Shown piece after piece: positions 27,508 to 37,377 of a stretch of DNA of 64,000 bases (its first letter is position 1; every line of letters begins with the position of its first letter). The notes below the pieces were generated by a model. The model was not told the origin of the DNA. It saw only the letters and a list, made by a program, of their open reading frames with translations, and made no database searches. The stretch is from Blastopirellula sp. J2-11 (GTDB taxonomy: Bacteria; Planctomycetota; Planctomycetia; Pirellulales; Pirellulaceae): the NCBI RefSeq assembly GCF_024584705.1, contig NZ_CP097384.1, positions 2,356,001 through 2,420,000 of the forward strand, read 5' to 3'. The position numbers and the translations under genes were made by a program.

Positions 27508-28186
27508 GTAGTATATCTCCCTCAATGGAAATGGGAGCGACTCCGGCGATCGCTTAAGCGCATAATGCGCCGCTGCGGCGTCGGCCACGCACGTTCAGAG
27601 GGAAATTGACAGTCGAGCGACAAGCGTCCGCGTTTTTAGCGATCGGCTCGCTGGCGGTCAGGATGGCGACCAGATGCTGACCGCGGCGGGCTGCCGCGCT
27701 CGATATGGCTAGAGCCGCATCGAGCTAGAAATTCGGTCGGCAATGTTTCGGCGTCAATTTCTAGCCAACCTAGCAGCGGCAATGCCACCACAAGCTTGGA
27801 AGGCGAATGCGGATTGAACTTGCGACCGCTTCTTTTCAACGCACTGGCTGGCCCAAGCACGTAGCATTTGCTCGGGCAAATTTGCATCACCAGACGCATC
27901 AAGAGAAGGAGTAGTGGTTGCATCGGTTCGTCTCGCTTTTCGCTGGGACTAGATTTCCGGAACCAGATCCAGGTGGCTCGAAGGCAATTTCCGCCTGTCG
28001 CGCGGCGGTCTATCGGCAAGCGGGGCTGGCCGAAAAAGTCGCTTAGTGCGATGGGTAATTGTCATCTGTAACGGCTCGCCGCAACTTAACGCTGCGAAAC
28101 CGTTTAAGGTATGTTAACAGACCAGGGCCACGCTGGGAAGATTTGCCTTCCCCCCTTTCTTCCCCCTTTCCGGAAAACCACACGGG
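27508..28186. other. Intergenic region between rny and tilS
   Basis: A divergent promoter region of almost 680 bp. A minus-strand open frame (27636-28019) has an arginine-rich tail, no clear domain and no good ribosome site, so it is not called as a gene. No terminator, repeat or RNA family was recognised. Confidence 0.4.
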
Positions 28187-29173
28187 ATGCATCTGTTTGA
28201 GAAAGTTGTCGCCGCCAGCTGGCCGCCGTCGCGCTGGGCTGATTGCACCGTTTTGGTCGCTGTGAGCGGTGGCGCTGATAGCGTGGCGCTGCTGCGATCG
28301 CTAGCGGCGATTCAAGAATCGGGGCCAGGCCGTCTTGTCGCGGTCCATGTGGATCATAATCTGCGCGAAGAATCAAACGCGGACGCCCAGTTTGTAGCGC
28401 AACTCGCCCAGCAATTGGGAATCGAAGCGATCATGGGCCGAGTTGATTTCGAATTGTCAGGCCCCGACGGCATTGAAGCGGCGGCTCGCTCTGCCCGATA
28501 TGACTTTCTACGGACTTTTGCGATGGATAGCGGCGCTCGCTATGTCGTCACGGGCCATACCGCGGATGATCAGATCGAAACTGTCTTGCAGCGGATTTTG
28601 CGCGGAACCAGTATCGCGGGGCTCTCCGCGATTCCCCGAGCCAGAGAGCTGGAACCAGGAATTAGTCTGTTGCGGCCGCTGTTGTCGATTCGCCGCTCCG
28701 AGGTCGAAGCGTACTTGGCCGATCTGGGGCAGGACTTTCGGCACGATGGCACGAATGACGAATCTTGCTTTTTTCGCAATCGCCTCCGTAACGAACTGTT
28801 GCCGTTGTTACGAGAAGCCTATTTGCCGCAAGTCGATCAATCGCTGTTGCGATTGGCGATCGGCGCCGCCGAATGCCGCGAATATGTCGAGTCGCAGGCC
28901 AGCCAACTGCTGGCCGCCTGCTTGCTGCAAGCGACCGACGAACAAGTGGTTCTTGATGCGAAGGAGCTGGGCGATGCTTCCCCTTTTTTGGCGAAGGAGG
29001 CCTGCGTGCTGCTATGGCGCCAACGCGACTGGCCGCGTCAGGCGATGAGTCGCGAGAAATGGGAAGCTTTGTCGGCGCTGATCGCCGGCGACTCCCCTGC
29101 CCCGTTTGAGTTGCCCGGAGGCGTTCGAGCCGAAAAAAAAGGGGAGCAGCTGCTGCTGACTCCCCTTTCGTAG
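28187..29173 (+). CDS. tilS: tRNA(Ile)-lysidine synthase
   Basis: A 328-residue N-type ATP pyrophosphatase that converts C34 to lysidine in tRNA-Ile(CAU), needed to read AUA. The P-loop VAVSGGADSVALL is at residues 25-37. It continues with VAVHVDHNLREESNADAQFV, a segment GIEAAARSARYDFL, VTGHTADDQIETVLQRILRG and RPLLSIRRSEVEAYL. The C-terminal part is short and lacks a clear second TilS C-domain, which is common in planctomycete forms. The last codons overlap the terminator of the convergent MFS gene. Confidence 0.94.
   Translation: MHLFEKVVAASWPPSRWADCTVLVAVSGGADSVALLRSLAAIQESGPGRLVAVHVDHNLREESNADAQFVAQLAQQLGIEAIMGRVDFELSGPDGIEAAARSARYDFLRTFAMDSGARYVVTGHTADDQIETVLQRILRGTSIAGLSAIPRARELEPGISLLRPLLSIRRSEVEAYLADLGQDFRHDGTNDESCFFRNRLRNELLPLLREAYLPQVDQSLLRLAIGAAECREYVESQASQLLAACLLQATDEQVVLDAKELGDASPFLAKEACVLLWRQRDWPRQAMSREKWEALSALIAGDSPAPFELPGGVRAEKKGEQLLLTPLS
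29133..29168 (-). terminator. Rho-independent terminator of the MFS gene
   Basis: On the minus strand the stem aaaggggag/ctcccctttt with a GC-rich loop is followed by eight T. It overlaps the final codons of tilS and lies about 27 bp after the MFS stop codon; on the plus strand it lacks a T run. Confidence 0.75.
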
Positions 29174-29194
29174 GTTCAAATTTTCGATCGAAGG

Positions 29195-30835
29195 TTAAGC
29201 GTCTGCTGGTCCTTCGACACCGCCGGTGAACTTGGCGTCTTCGGCCTCGTGGCCGACCAAGACTTCCGCCTTGTAACCGCCTTGGCTAGTGAAGTAGACG
29301 ATCAACGCCAAGTAACACGCGAGCATGATGCAGGGGAAGATCGCGACGGCGAACAATGCGTCTTTCTTCGCTTGTTCACTGGCGACGGTCACTTCTTCTT
29401 GCTCCGCTTCGGGCAACTCTTTCACCGCATCGGCGTTGACCGCATTGTATTTACCAAAGACCCACGTCTTCTCTTCTTCGACCTGTTTCAAGATCGCCGG
29501 TTTGTCTTCCAAAGCGGCGACTTGGGCCGAGTCTTGGAAATAACCGAGGAACACGGCTCCGACCACGCCGACGCCCAACATGCCGACGCCGCCGGTGGCG
29601 TTCAACGTGAGAGCGCCGCCGCGAGGCGATTGTTCGGCGACCACGCCGAGCATCGTTGGCCAGAAGAACGTTTTTCCAAGGCCATAAATGGTCGCAGCGA
29701 CAAAGATCAACGCGATACTGTCGACCTTCGATAGGAAGACCAAGCCCACGATCGCAATCACCGAACTAGCGGCCAACAGCCCCAGCGGCGAAAGTTTGTG
29801 GACGATCGGACCGGCGAAGAATCGCAAGATCATCATGATCAACGAGGTGTAGACGATCACCCAACCAGCGGCGTAGCCTGCTTTGGTCATGACCGGTTCC
29901 ATCAGCGAGGTAATCCAACTATCGGTGCCAAGCTCGGTAGTCGCCAACGGAACCATGATCAGCAACATGAACAGGAAGAGCGGGCGACCAATGGCGAACT
30001 TGGTGATCGCTCCCATGCCGATGGTCGCTGCGATGATGCAGCCCCAGACGACGTAGATCATCCATTCGCCCGATTCGACGCCTGCTTTGCCTAGTAGTTC
30101 GGTCGCGACGCGACCCAATTCGCTGAACATCAAGAAGCCGACGATCAACGCTCCGCCCATTCCGAACTCGGCCAGCATGTCGCCATACGAAACGCCAGCA
30201 GCGACTCGTTCGTTGACCGGAAACTTACAGGGCAACATCATCAGGCCGTAAACAACGGTCGGAATCAAGATCAACGCGACCTTGTATTGCCAGGCCATCG
30301 ATACGCCGCCGGAAAAGATATTGGAAAGGAAGCCATCTGGCCCCATGCCGATCGTGATAATGCCGCCCAAGACAAGACCGCCTGGCCAACCGGCGTGCAG
30401 CATGTTGAGCCATTTCGTCTTCTCATTGGGGAAGAGGGTCGCGACGACCGGATTCACGACCGCTTCGACCGTTCCATTACCCAACGCGACGATAAACGTA
30501 CCGAAATAGAGACTCCAGTACGGGTCAAAGTACATCGGCAGCACGATGGTCATTACGACCGACAGCGCATGGCAAGCGAACGCGAAGTACATCGCCGTCT
30601 TGTAGCCAATTTTGTCGATCACCAAACTGAACAGAATGATGCTGATCGCGAACGGCCAGAGGCCGACGCCGAAGATTTCACCCTTCTGCGTTTCGGTCAG
30701 ATTGAAAACGGTTCCCCAGTCATCGATGATGATCGCGCGGACGATAAACCCGAACGCGGTGGTGATCAGCGAGATAAAACAGGCCCAGAAGAGAAACTTC
30801 TTTTCTCCATCGCTTGGCGCCGACTTTTCATTCAT
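29195..30835 (-). CDS. Major facilitator superfamily transporter
   Basis: A 546-residue polytopic membrane protein. The ATG chosen follows gaggag and gives MNEKSAPSDGEKKFLFWACF. About twelve hydrophobic segments are visible. Features of the FucP/GlcP (FHS) sugar-transporter branch include GNGTVEAVVNPVVATLFPNE with LNMLHAGWPGGLVLGG. A long loop near residues 465-510 (LEDKPAILKQVEEEKTWVFG to PEAEQEEVTVASEQAKKDA) is charged and unusual. The substrate is unknown; a sugar is a reasonable guess. The gene has its own strong terminator and is divergent from the GT-C gene. Confidence 0.85.
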   Translation of the reverse strand: MNEKSAPSDGEKKFLFWACFISLITTAFGFIVRAIIIDDWGTVFNLTETQKGEIFGVGLWPFAISIILFSLVIDKIGYKTAMYFAFACHALSVVMTIVLPMYFDPYWSLYFGTFIVALGNGTVEAVVNPVVATLFPNEKTKWLNMLHAGWPGGLVLGGIITIGMGPDGFLSNIFSGGVSMAWQYKVALILIPTVVYGLMMLPCKFPVNERVAAGVSYGDMLAEFGMGGALIVGFLMFSELGRVATELLGKAGVESGEWMIYVVWGCIIAATIGMGAITKFAIGRPLFLFMLLIMVPLATTELGTDSWITSLMEPVMTKAGYAAGWVIVYTSLIMMILRFFAGPIVHKLSPLGLLAASSVIAIVGLVFLSKVDSIALIFVAATIYGLGKTFFWPTMLGVVAEQSPRGGALTLNATGGVGMLGVGVVGAVFLGYFQDSAQVAALEDKPAILKQVEEEKTWVFGKYNAVNADAVKELPEAEQEEVTVASEQAKKDALFAVAIFPCIMLACYLALIVYFTSQGGYKAEVLVGHEAEDAKFTGGVEGPADA

Positions 30836-31192
30836 ATCGGGAAGGCTCCTCTTCGCTTCAATGCATAATGGGAGGTGAGGGGGAAATCGCACGACCGCCG
30901 TAGGACCACGTTTCGGTCATCGCTGCCGGGGCAAGACGTGATCGGCGTCAGGCAAAAAACGACTAGTCGCCGGGCGAGTGTATAGCAAAATTCAGAGTAT
31001 AGCGAGTGCTAGCGGGAAGTAAACTATTACTGCGTTGAGATTTCGGGCGTTTTTTTTCCCAGATTCGCAAAATCTTAGGAGAGTTCGCATATTCCCAGAA
31101 TTTGCTAGTTTAAGGCTCGCGGATTTCCCCTTACTCGTCGTCCATTCGATTTCAAAACCCAACCTTTCAACTGCCAACGAATTGCTCGCCTG
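30836..31192. other. Divergent promoter region between MFS and GT-C genes
   Basis: No gene is seen. The region contains an AT-rich part with a T8 run (about 31051) that could support promoters for both neighbours; no consensus boxes were identified with confidence. Confidence 0.4.
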
Positions 31193-32476
31193 ATGTCAAA
31201 GCTATTCGCCAATCGCTGGTTCTGGGTGATCCTGCTTATCGCATTCGGGCTGCGCGTCGGCGCCGCCGTCTGGTGGCAAAGTCGAATTCCAGAGGGAGAT
31301 CGCTTCTTTTTTGGCGATAGTTTGTCGTATGAAACTTTGGCGCGGCAAGTTGCGCATGGTGAAGACTATCGCTACGGCGACTCGTATATCTTCCGCACGC
31401 CCGGCTATCCGGTGCTGCTTACGCCGTTCTATTGGTTCAGTGACGAACCCCATCCGCTGACGCTGCGAATGTTGGGCGTTGTGCTGGGGACAATCACGGC
31501 GGCGCTGTGCGGAATGTTGGCTGCCCGGTTTTTCTCGACCGCCGCGGGCCTAATCGCGACGCTGTTAGCGGCCCTCTATCCCGGCGGATTGGCGATGAGC
31601 GCCTTTGTGCTGAGCGAAGTTGCGTTTTGCCCGTGGATGCTGCTGCAGATCTTATTTTGGAACGAAGCGTATCAGGCGACCTCACGCCGCAGTTCGTTGC
31701 TGTGGGCGATCGCCGCCGGAGCGGTGATGGCGGCCGCCGTGCTGACGCGCCCCAGTTGGATGCTGTTTCCCTTTTTTGCGATGCCGATTTGCCTGTGGTT
31801 GGCGCCGCAGCGACGACGTCAGTTGGAAGTCATGCTGGTGCTCGGCCTGAGCTTCATGGCGGCGATGACCCCCTGGTGGGTTCGCAATTATCAAGTCGCT
31901 CAGCGGTTTGTGCCGACTTCGCTGCAGGTTGGGGCTAGCTTGTATGACGGCATTCGTCCCCACTCGGACGGCGGCAGTGATATGGCGTTTGTCGAGCCGT
32001 TTCGTGCGGAGCAACGCGCGGCCGACGCGGCCAATGATGGTCCACTGGTCGGCACGTTCGAGACGCGCCTCGATGATCGGATGAAAGCGGCGTCGATCGC
32101 ATGGGGGAAACAGCACCCAGGCGAAGTGGTGAGCCTGGCGGGGCGTAAACTACTGCGATATTGGAACTTCTGGCCCAACGAGTCCAGCTTCCAAAGCGTG
32201 AAGTTCCGCCTGATTATCGCGGTTGGCTACTTGCCTATCTTGCTATTGGGTTTGGCCGGTCTCGTGATTTATCGCCGACATAGCCTGGGCGTTTGGCTCT
32301 GCGGATTGCCGATCTTCTACTTTTCGCTGCTCCATATGATCTTTGTCAGCTCGATCCGCTATCGTCAACCGCCGATGCTGTCGCTGATCGTGTTGGCGGC
32401 TGGCGCCGCCGTTTGGCTCCTTTATCGCTGGCGAAACGGGCAAAATCTTCCGGCCGATTCGGATTCGCCTGCGTAA
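31193..32476 (+). CDS. GT-C family glycosyltransferase (ArnT/PMT-like)
   Basis: A 427-residue membrane protein with about ten hydrophobic segments. The first periplasmic loop has FFGDSLSYETLARQVAHGEDY, with the acidic residue typical of glycosyltransferase family 39 and its relatives. This is followed by IFRTPGYPVLLTPFYW. Such enzymes transfer sugars from lipid carriers to protein or lipid in the periplasm, for example ArnT or PMT. The acceptor cannot be told. The next gene, encoding an AsmA-like protein, lies about 210 bp downstream on the same strand, pointing to envelope biogenesis. Confidence 0.83.
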   Translation: MSKLFANRWFWVILLIAFGLRVGAAVWWQSRIPEGDRFFFGDSLSYETLARQVAHGEDYRYGDSYIFRTPGYPVLLTPFYWFSDEPHPLTLRMLGVVLGTITAALCGMLAARFFSTAAGLIATLLAALYPGGLAMSAFVLSEVAFCPWMLLQILFWNEAYQATSRRSSLLWAIAAGAVMAAAVLTRPSWMLFPFFAMPICLWLAPQRRRQLEVMLVLGLSFMAAMTPWWVRNYQVAQRFVPTSLQVGASLYDGIRPHSDGGSDMAFVEPFRAEQRAADAANDGPLVGTFETRLDDRMKAASIAWGKQHPGEVVSLAGRKLLRYWNFWPNESSFQSVKFRLIIAVGYLPILLLGLAGLVIYRRHSLGVWLCGLPIFYFSLLHMIFVSSIRYRQPPMLSLIVLAAGAAVWLLYRWRNGQNLPADSDSPA

Positions 32477-32490
32477 GACAATCGTGTGCT

Positions 32491-32507
32491 ACGGCTCTGT
32501 GAGCCGT
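32491..32507. other. Short perfect hairpin after the GT-C gene
   Basis: acggctc-tgt-gagccgt forms a 7-bp stem with a 3-nt loop, 15 bp after the stop codon. There is no T run, so it is a weak terminator candidate or a short repeat. Confidence 0.4.
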
Positions 32508-32685
32508 GGTGCAAGAGTTCTAAGTTGCGAATTATTGCTAGCTTTTGCCGCTATCGCGAAAGCTTCGCTTTACCCTGCGGGCGAATTTTGCCAAGATATC
32601 CGCTTCAGGCGGCGATCATGGAACGATCGCCCACGACACGACTTGCGGCAAATCGGCCGCACGCGGGAAAGGATTCCGTACGCCG

Positions 32686-35600
32686 TTGAAACGGTTCGTG
32701 CATACAAGCTGGCTCTTTTGCAAATGGACGGCGCTATCCGCAGTGATGGTCGCCGTGGCGATCGGTTTGTACCTGTACCACAACCTGAACGACGAAATTC
32801 GGATTCGCGTAGAACGTCGTTTCGCCGAGCATTATCAGCATCTTGATATTTCGGTTGCGTCGGCTCAATTTCATGAAGGCCAGGGAGTCGAAATTCGCGG
32901 GCTTCGTTTCGCCGAAAAGAATGTCTCCGGACATAGCGGCGAATTGCTCGACATCGACGAGATGTTCGTCTACTGCAACACCGACCCACGCGAACTTGTC
33001 ACCGGCAAATTGGACGTCGCTCGAATTGTGGTGAAGCGCGTGCGCATTTCCGCCGCATTGCAGGCGGATGGGCGAATTAACTTGCAATCGATGTTTCCGC
33101 TTCCCAAATTTGGCGACAGTGATCCGATCATCGAAATTCATGACGGTCTGTTTGAACTGTACGACTCGGTCAGCGGCGCTCGGTTACGTCTGGATCCGAT
33201 CGACCTGACGATCAAACCGCTTCATGATCCGCAGCTTGCCGCCAACGGCAAGAAGCGTCTAGCGGTCGAAGGAACATTACGCAGCGAGCATTTTGAAACG
33301 GCGAAAATCTCCGGCGTTCTCGAGCCCGATTCACAGTTTGGCATGATCCAAGGGAGCGTGGAGCAATTGCGGGTCACGCCAGAGTTGTTTCGCGATTTTC
33401 CGCAATGCGTGCAGCAGAAAGCAGAGAAGCTGGAACCGCTGGATGCGCGCGTTGATTTGAAGTTTTCGGTCGCTACGCCGACGAAGAACGCACCATGCCG
33501 GTTTGAAATCAGCGGCGATCTGAGCGAAGGACGCTGGAAAGATCGCTCGCTCCCCTTCCCTGTTTCCGAAATATTCGGTTCGTTTGTCGCCAACGCCGCC
33601 GGGTTGAATGTCGAGCGTCTCTCGGCCAACGTTGGCGATGGTTCGATCGTCGCATCGCTGGTGCGGCAAGGTTGGAGCGACGCGTCGCCGGTTCACTTCG
33701 AGGCGAACCTCTGCAATTACATCCTGCACGATCGGCTGACCGAAGCGATACCGCCTGATTTGCTGGAGCATTGGGATCACTATCAACCAGCCGGCGCCGT
33801 GGATGCTCAGGTAATCGTCGACTTTGACGGCGTCACGTGGAAGCCGGAACTGCATGTCACCTGTTTGGATTCACGCTTCGTCTATCATAAGTTTCCTTAT
33901 CCGGTGCATGCCGCCAAGGGACGAATAGATTACAAGAACGGGGTTCTCGATTTGAATCTGGCGGCGATGGCCGGCAAAGCGCCGATCAAAATCATCGCCA
34001 GCTTGCGCGACCTGGGCCCCGAGGCCAAAGGGTTCGCTCGCTTCACTTCGGTCGAACCGATTGAGTGCGACGAGACATTGCTGAAAGCGTTGGCGGCGGC
34101 GAGTTCCAAGGGAAGCGAGATCGCAGGCAAACTGCAGCCGAGCGGCACGACCAATTTCGACTTCCTGGTCCAATGCTACAAAGGGGACGAAGATCAGGAT
34201 AAGCGTCTGACGCTCGACATCGTCGACGCCCAGGTCACCTACGACGAGTTTCCGTACCCGATCCAAAAGATCCATGGTCGCGTCGTTTGGACCGACGACA
34301 AGACGATCATTGAGCGGCTCGAAGGGGTCAATGATTCTGGCTATGTCGTCTGCGGAGGATCGTGGACGCGCACCGAGGATCCCCGCGGCAAGTTGATGCT
34401 CAACTTCACCTGCACCGATATTCCGCTGGAAGATGAGCTTCGCTTGGCGCTGCCGGAGACTTCGCGCCGCGTGTGGGACGAACTGCGCCCCCGCGGGACG
34501 ATCGACCACATGGATTTGGCGGTCGCGTTTCCGGATGAAAATGGGAAGCTGGATGTCGACATTCGCGCTCAGAAATGGCGGCGCGATGAGCTGCTGCAAA
34601 GCGAACGCAAGTACAGCGCTGCGAGTCGCACCATTTCGATCGAACCACGGAGTTTTCCGTGGCTGATGGACGACGTGGTGGGCGCCGTTCATTTTCGCCG
34701 CGGCGTTGTGCAACTGCTGGGCGTGACGGCGCGACATGGCAATGTGCAGATCGCCACCGGCGGCGATTGCCAGGAATTGCCTGGCGGCCGTTGGCAGCTT
34801 CGTTTTCAAGACGTGCAAGTTGATCGGCTGTTTCCTGAACGAGATCTGTTAACTGCGCTGCCAGCTTCGTTGGCCGCGTCCGTGCGCCGCTTGAAACCAT
34901 CGACGCCGGTTAACATGCGTGGAGCGTTTACGTTAGTCGGCGGAGCGGAAGAGAGCGCGCCGCCAGACGCCTATTGGGACTTGGACTTCTTTTTGGCTGG
35001 CTGCGACGTGACCGCCGGAGTCGTGTTGAATCGGGTCTATGGCGCGGTGCGACTGACCGGCGAAGCGACCGCCGAGGGAGCGTTTACGTTTGGCGAGCTT
35101 TCGATCGATTCGCTCCTGTACAACGACATTCCGCTGACCAAGATTACCGGGCCGCTCTTTATCAGTTCGGATCACGCGGTGATCGGATCGCAGGTTCCCC
35201 GCCGTGAAGGGCGAACTCCGCAAAGCATCTTGGCGACCACCTTTGGCGGACAGTTGGCGATCGACAGCAGCGTGCTGCTGCAAGAGAACCAGCCGTTTAG
35301 TCTGCAATTGAAGCTATCCGAAGGGAAACTGCAGCAAACGCTGCTCGACCTAGGCCAGGCGAATCCCGGACGAAACACGGGACGCATGTTCGCCGAGATG
35401 CGCCTGGCCGGCAATTCGCTCGGTACGAACACCTTCCAAGGAAATGGTCGCGTCCAACTGCGCGACGGCAATCTTTATCAATTACCGTTGGCCGTTTCGT
35501 TGCTTAAAGTGTTCGCCGCGCGTACGCCCGACAACACCGCGTTTCATACCAGCGACATCGATTTTCAGATCAAAGGGGATTACGTCTATCTGAATCGCAT

Positions 35601-35943
35601 GACGTTGAGCGGCGACGCGATCTCGCTGACCGGCGCCGGCGAAGCGAATCTCGATGGTCGAATCTCGATGCGGTTCTATAGCGAACTGGGAAACAATCGT
35701 TATCAAATCCCGGTCATCCGCCCGTTGCTGGGAGAAGCTGGCCGCAATCTGATGGTGATTCACGTCAATGGAACGCTGGATCATCCTGAGACGCGGCAAG
35801 AGATCTTCCCGGCGGTCAACGAAACGCTGGAGCAACTCTTCCCCGACCAGCCGATCCGGTTTCCGGTCGGCGCGATGACTGACTCCGGCGGTGGTTCTAC
35901 TGCACGGCAACCTCCGGCCGCGGCGGGTGGAATTCCACGTTAA
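32686..35943 (+). CDS. AsmA/TamB-like (DUF3971-type) envelope protein
   Basis: About 1085 residues. A single N-terminal membrane helix (LSAVMVAVAIGLYLYH) is followed by a very long beta-rich periplasmic body. The first segment (RRFAEHYQHLDISVASAQFH, GVEIRGLRFAEKN) and the late part (GRMFAEMRLAGNSLGTNTFQ; MTLSGDAISLTGAGEANLDG) match AsmA-like repeat modules. Proteins of this type bridge the periplasm and move phospholipids toward the outer membrane. The start is uncertain: TTG at 32686 (aaagga upstream), GTG 12 bp later, or an upstream TTG. Context after the GT-C gene supports an envelope role. Confidence 0.8.
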   Translation: MKRFVHTSWLFCKWTALSAVMVAVAIGLYLYHNLNDEIRIRVERRFAEHYQHLDISVASAQFHEGQGVEIRGLRFAEKNVSGHSGELLDIDEMFVYCNTDPRELVTGKLDVARIVVKRVRISAALQADGRINLQSMFPLPKFGDSDPIIEIHDGLFELYDSVSGARLRLDPIDLTIKPLHDPQLAANGKKRLAVEGTLRSEHFETAKISGVLEPDSQFGMIQGSVEQLRVTPELFRDFPQCVQQKAEKLEPLDARVDLKFSVATPTKNAPCRFEISGDLSEGRWKDRSLPFPVSEIFGSFVANAAGLNVERLSANVGDGSIVASLVRQGWSDASPVHFEANLCNYILHDRLTEAIPPDLLEHWDHYQPAGAVDAQVIVDFDGVTWKPELHVTCLDSRFVYHKFPYPVHAAKGRIDYKNGVLDLNLAAMAGKAPIKIIASLRDLGPEAKGFARFTSVEPIECDETLLKALAAASSKGSEIAGKLQPSGTTNFDFLVQCYKGDEDQDKRLTLDIVDAQVTYDEFPYPIQKIHGRVVWTDDKTIIERLEGVNDSGYVVCGGSWTRTEDPRGKLMLNFTCTDIPLEDELRLALPETSRRVWDELRPRGTIDHMDLAVAFPDENGKLDVDIRAQKWRRDELLQSERKYSAASRTISIEPRSFPWLMDDVVGAVHFRRGVVQLLGVTARHGNVQIATGGDCQELPGGRWQLRFQDVQVDRLFPERDLLTALPASLAASVRRLKPSTPVNMRGAFTLVGGAEESAPPDAYWDLDFFLAGCDVTAGVVLNRVYGAVRLTGEATAEGAFTFGELSIDSLLYNDIPLTKITGPLFISSDHAVIGSQVPRREGRTPQSILATTFGGQLAIDSSVLLQENQPFSLQLKLSEGKLQQTLLDLGQANPGRNTGRMFAEMRLAGNSLGTNTFQGNGRVQLRDGNLYQLPLAVSLLKVFAARTPDNTAFHTSDIDFQIKGDYVYLNRMTLSGDAISLTGAGEANLDGRISMRFYSELGNNRYQIPVIRPLLGEAGRNLMVIHVNGTLDHPETRQEIFPAVNETLEQLFPDQPIRFPVGAMTDSGGGSTARQPPAAAGGIPR

Positions 35944-35998
35944 AATCAAAACGGACTTCCGATCGGAAGCCCTTTTTGAGCAAGTGAGGTCAAAGCTC

Positions 35999-36388
35999 TT
36001 ATTTGCCCGCTGGGATCTCAAAGTCGTACGACTTGGTCTCAGGAGAGATCGTCGTTTCGGTGACAAATACGTCACGCAACGGCGACGTTGACTTCTGCCC
36101 TGATCCAACGGCCGGCGGCATCACGCGAACGACATAGGGGCCTTCGCTGACGCCAAATTCTGGGTTGGTGACGAACTCGCCGTCCACTATGGGCGCGTAG
36201 GCCGTCAGGCCGCTGTTCTGCTTCGCAGCGTCGGCCTCAAAGGAAATGCTGCCCGATTCGAGCGGCCGTCCATCGTAGGTCACGTGGCCATGGATTTGCG
36301 TGCCGGTAGTTGGGCCTCCGCAGCCGCTGAGACCAACTGCCGACGCCGCCAAGCTCAGTGAGAGAGCAAACTTGAGAATTCGTGACAT
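35999..36388 (-). CDS. Small lipoprotein, partner of DUF1559 gene (module 1)
   Basis: A 129-residue protein. The lipoprotein signal is MSRILKFALSLSLAASAVGL followed by lipobox SGC (Cys about 23). A carboxypeptidase-regulatory/transthyretin-like beta domain follows: IHGHVTYDGRPLESGSISFE, ending in beta strands (SYDFEIPAG). Proteins of this kind are common next to DUF1559 genes in planctomycetes. Its ATG overlaps the TAA stop of the upstream DUF1559 gene (TAATG), which suggests translational coupling. It is similar to the module-4 lipoprotein (VTYQGSPLPAGTIYFEP). Its function is unknown. Confidence 0.85.
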   Translation of the reverse strand: MSRILKFALSLSLAASAVGLSGCGGPTTGTQIHGHVTYDGRPLESGSISFEADAAKQNSGLTAYAPIVDGEFVTNPEFGVSEGPYVVRVMPPAVGSGQKSTSPLRDVFVTETTISPETKSYDFEIPAGK

Positions 36389-37377
36389 TAGGGAAGACCT
36401 CCGACCGGGCCGCCGTCTGCGATCGCCCCAAGTGCGCGATGCGTGTTGATGTCCATCGTCTGACTCATGTAGTGAACGCTCGCGTCACCCAACAACATGT
36501 TGCAGCCGCCGGGGTGAAAGCTGCCGAACGTACGACCGACGACGGCTTCCGATTTGTTGGGGCCTTTGGTCGAAATACCGCTGACCGGCTGATTGATCGG
36601 TTCGACCGCCGCCGCCAGATTCGTGTAGTGGCGATAGTCCGCGCGATAGAAGGCGCCGCCTGCCCACGAGCTATGCTTCTGCAGCGAAAACGCGTCGACG
36701 GACGGATGAACGACGTAGAAGCTTTCTCCCATCAGATACGAGTTCGAAGTGCCGTCGAGCATGTTGCTGAACTTCGTCTTGGAATTGACCGAGAAGACGC
36801 CGTTGTAGTACAGGACAAACGAGGTCGTAGCGGTCGCTTTGCAGCCCTGATCGATTGTCGGGACCGAACCGCTGGGCGCCGGGCCCCCTCCGGCACAGGC
36901 CAAATAGCTGGGATGCATGTCGACTGCAAGGGGATCACTGGGGCAGTGAAAAGCGGTATTGGTAGACCACTGCAGTGCGTGATTCGTAGCGGTTCCTTGG
37001 TGCTGGTTGTTGATCGAAAACTGTTCGTTGAAACGAAATTGATCGTGCAGGTTTTGTTGTTCCAGAAACGGCAAAATCAAGACCGACCAAGGGGCCCGCG
37101 TTCCACTTGGATTCGCTTGATCGATGCAGGGACCGACTTGACCATTCACGATATAGCCAGACGGGAAGTTGCCGTGCGTATCGTGATAGTTGTGGTAAGC
37201 GATGCCAAACTGCTTCAGCCGGTTGGAGCAATCCATCCGCCGCGCCGCTTCGCGAGCTTGTTGCACCGCAGGCAGGAGTAAGGCAATAAGAACGCCGATG
37301 ATCGCGATGACGACCAGCAGTTCGACCAGCGTAAAACCGACCTGACGTCGGATGCGCGGTAAGCACGAGGTAGGCAT
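36388..37377 (-). CDS. DUF1559 pseudopilin-like protein (module 1)
   Basis: A 329-residue exported protein. The type IV pilin-like N-terminus is [19 protein letters not shown], with processing expected between Gly and Phe by a prepilin peptidase. It continues [20 protein letters not shown]. The DUF1559 body has HNYHDTHGNFPSG, APWSVLILPFLEQQ, FHCPSDPLA and LDGTSNSYLMGE. The tail is the H-X9-DG signature: GSFHPGGCNMLLGDASVHYM. The start follows gagggaa. The family is expanded in planctomycetes and is thought to form cell-surface or pilus-like structures. Its TAA overlaps the start of the partner lipoprotein gene. Confidence 0.93.
   Translation of the reverse strand: MPTSCLPRIRRQVGFTLVELLVVIAIIGVLIALLLPAVQQAREAARRMDCSNRLKQFGIAYHNYHDTHGNFPSGYIVNGQVGPCIDQANPSGTRAPWSVLILPFLEQQNLHDQFRFNEQFSINNQHQGTATNHALQWSTNTAFHCPSDPLAVDMHPSYLACAGGGPAPSGSVPTIDQGCKATATTSFVLYYNGVFSVNSKTKFSNMLDGTSNSYLMGESFYVVHPSVDAFSLQKHSSWAGGAFYRADYRHYTNLAAAVEPINQPVSGISTKGPNKSEAVVGRTFGSFHPGGCNMLLGDASVHYMSQTMDINTHRALGAIADGGPVGGLP

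Noticed and set aside
27636-28019. Minus-strand frame of 127 codons between rny and tilS
   Set aside because: It has an Arg-rich end and no domain or ribosome site. It may be chance in GC-rich DNA.
33871-34818. Minus-strand 315-codon frame within the AsmA-like gene
   Set aside because: It is antisense to a well-supported coding region and has no family resemblance or start signals.
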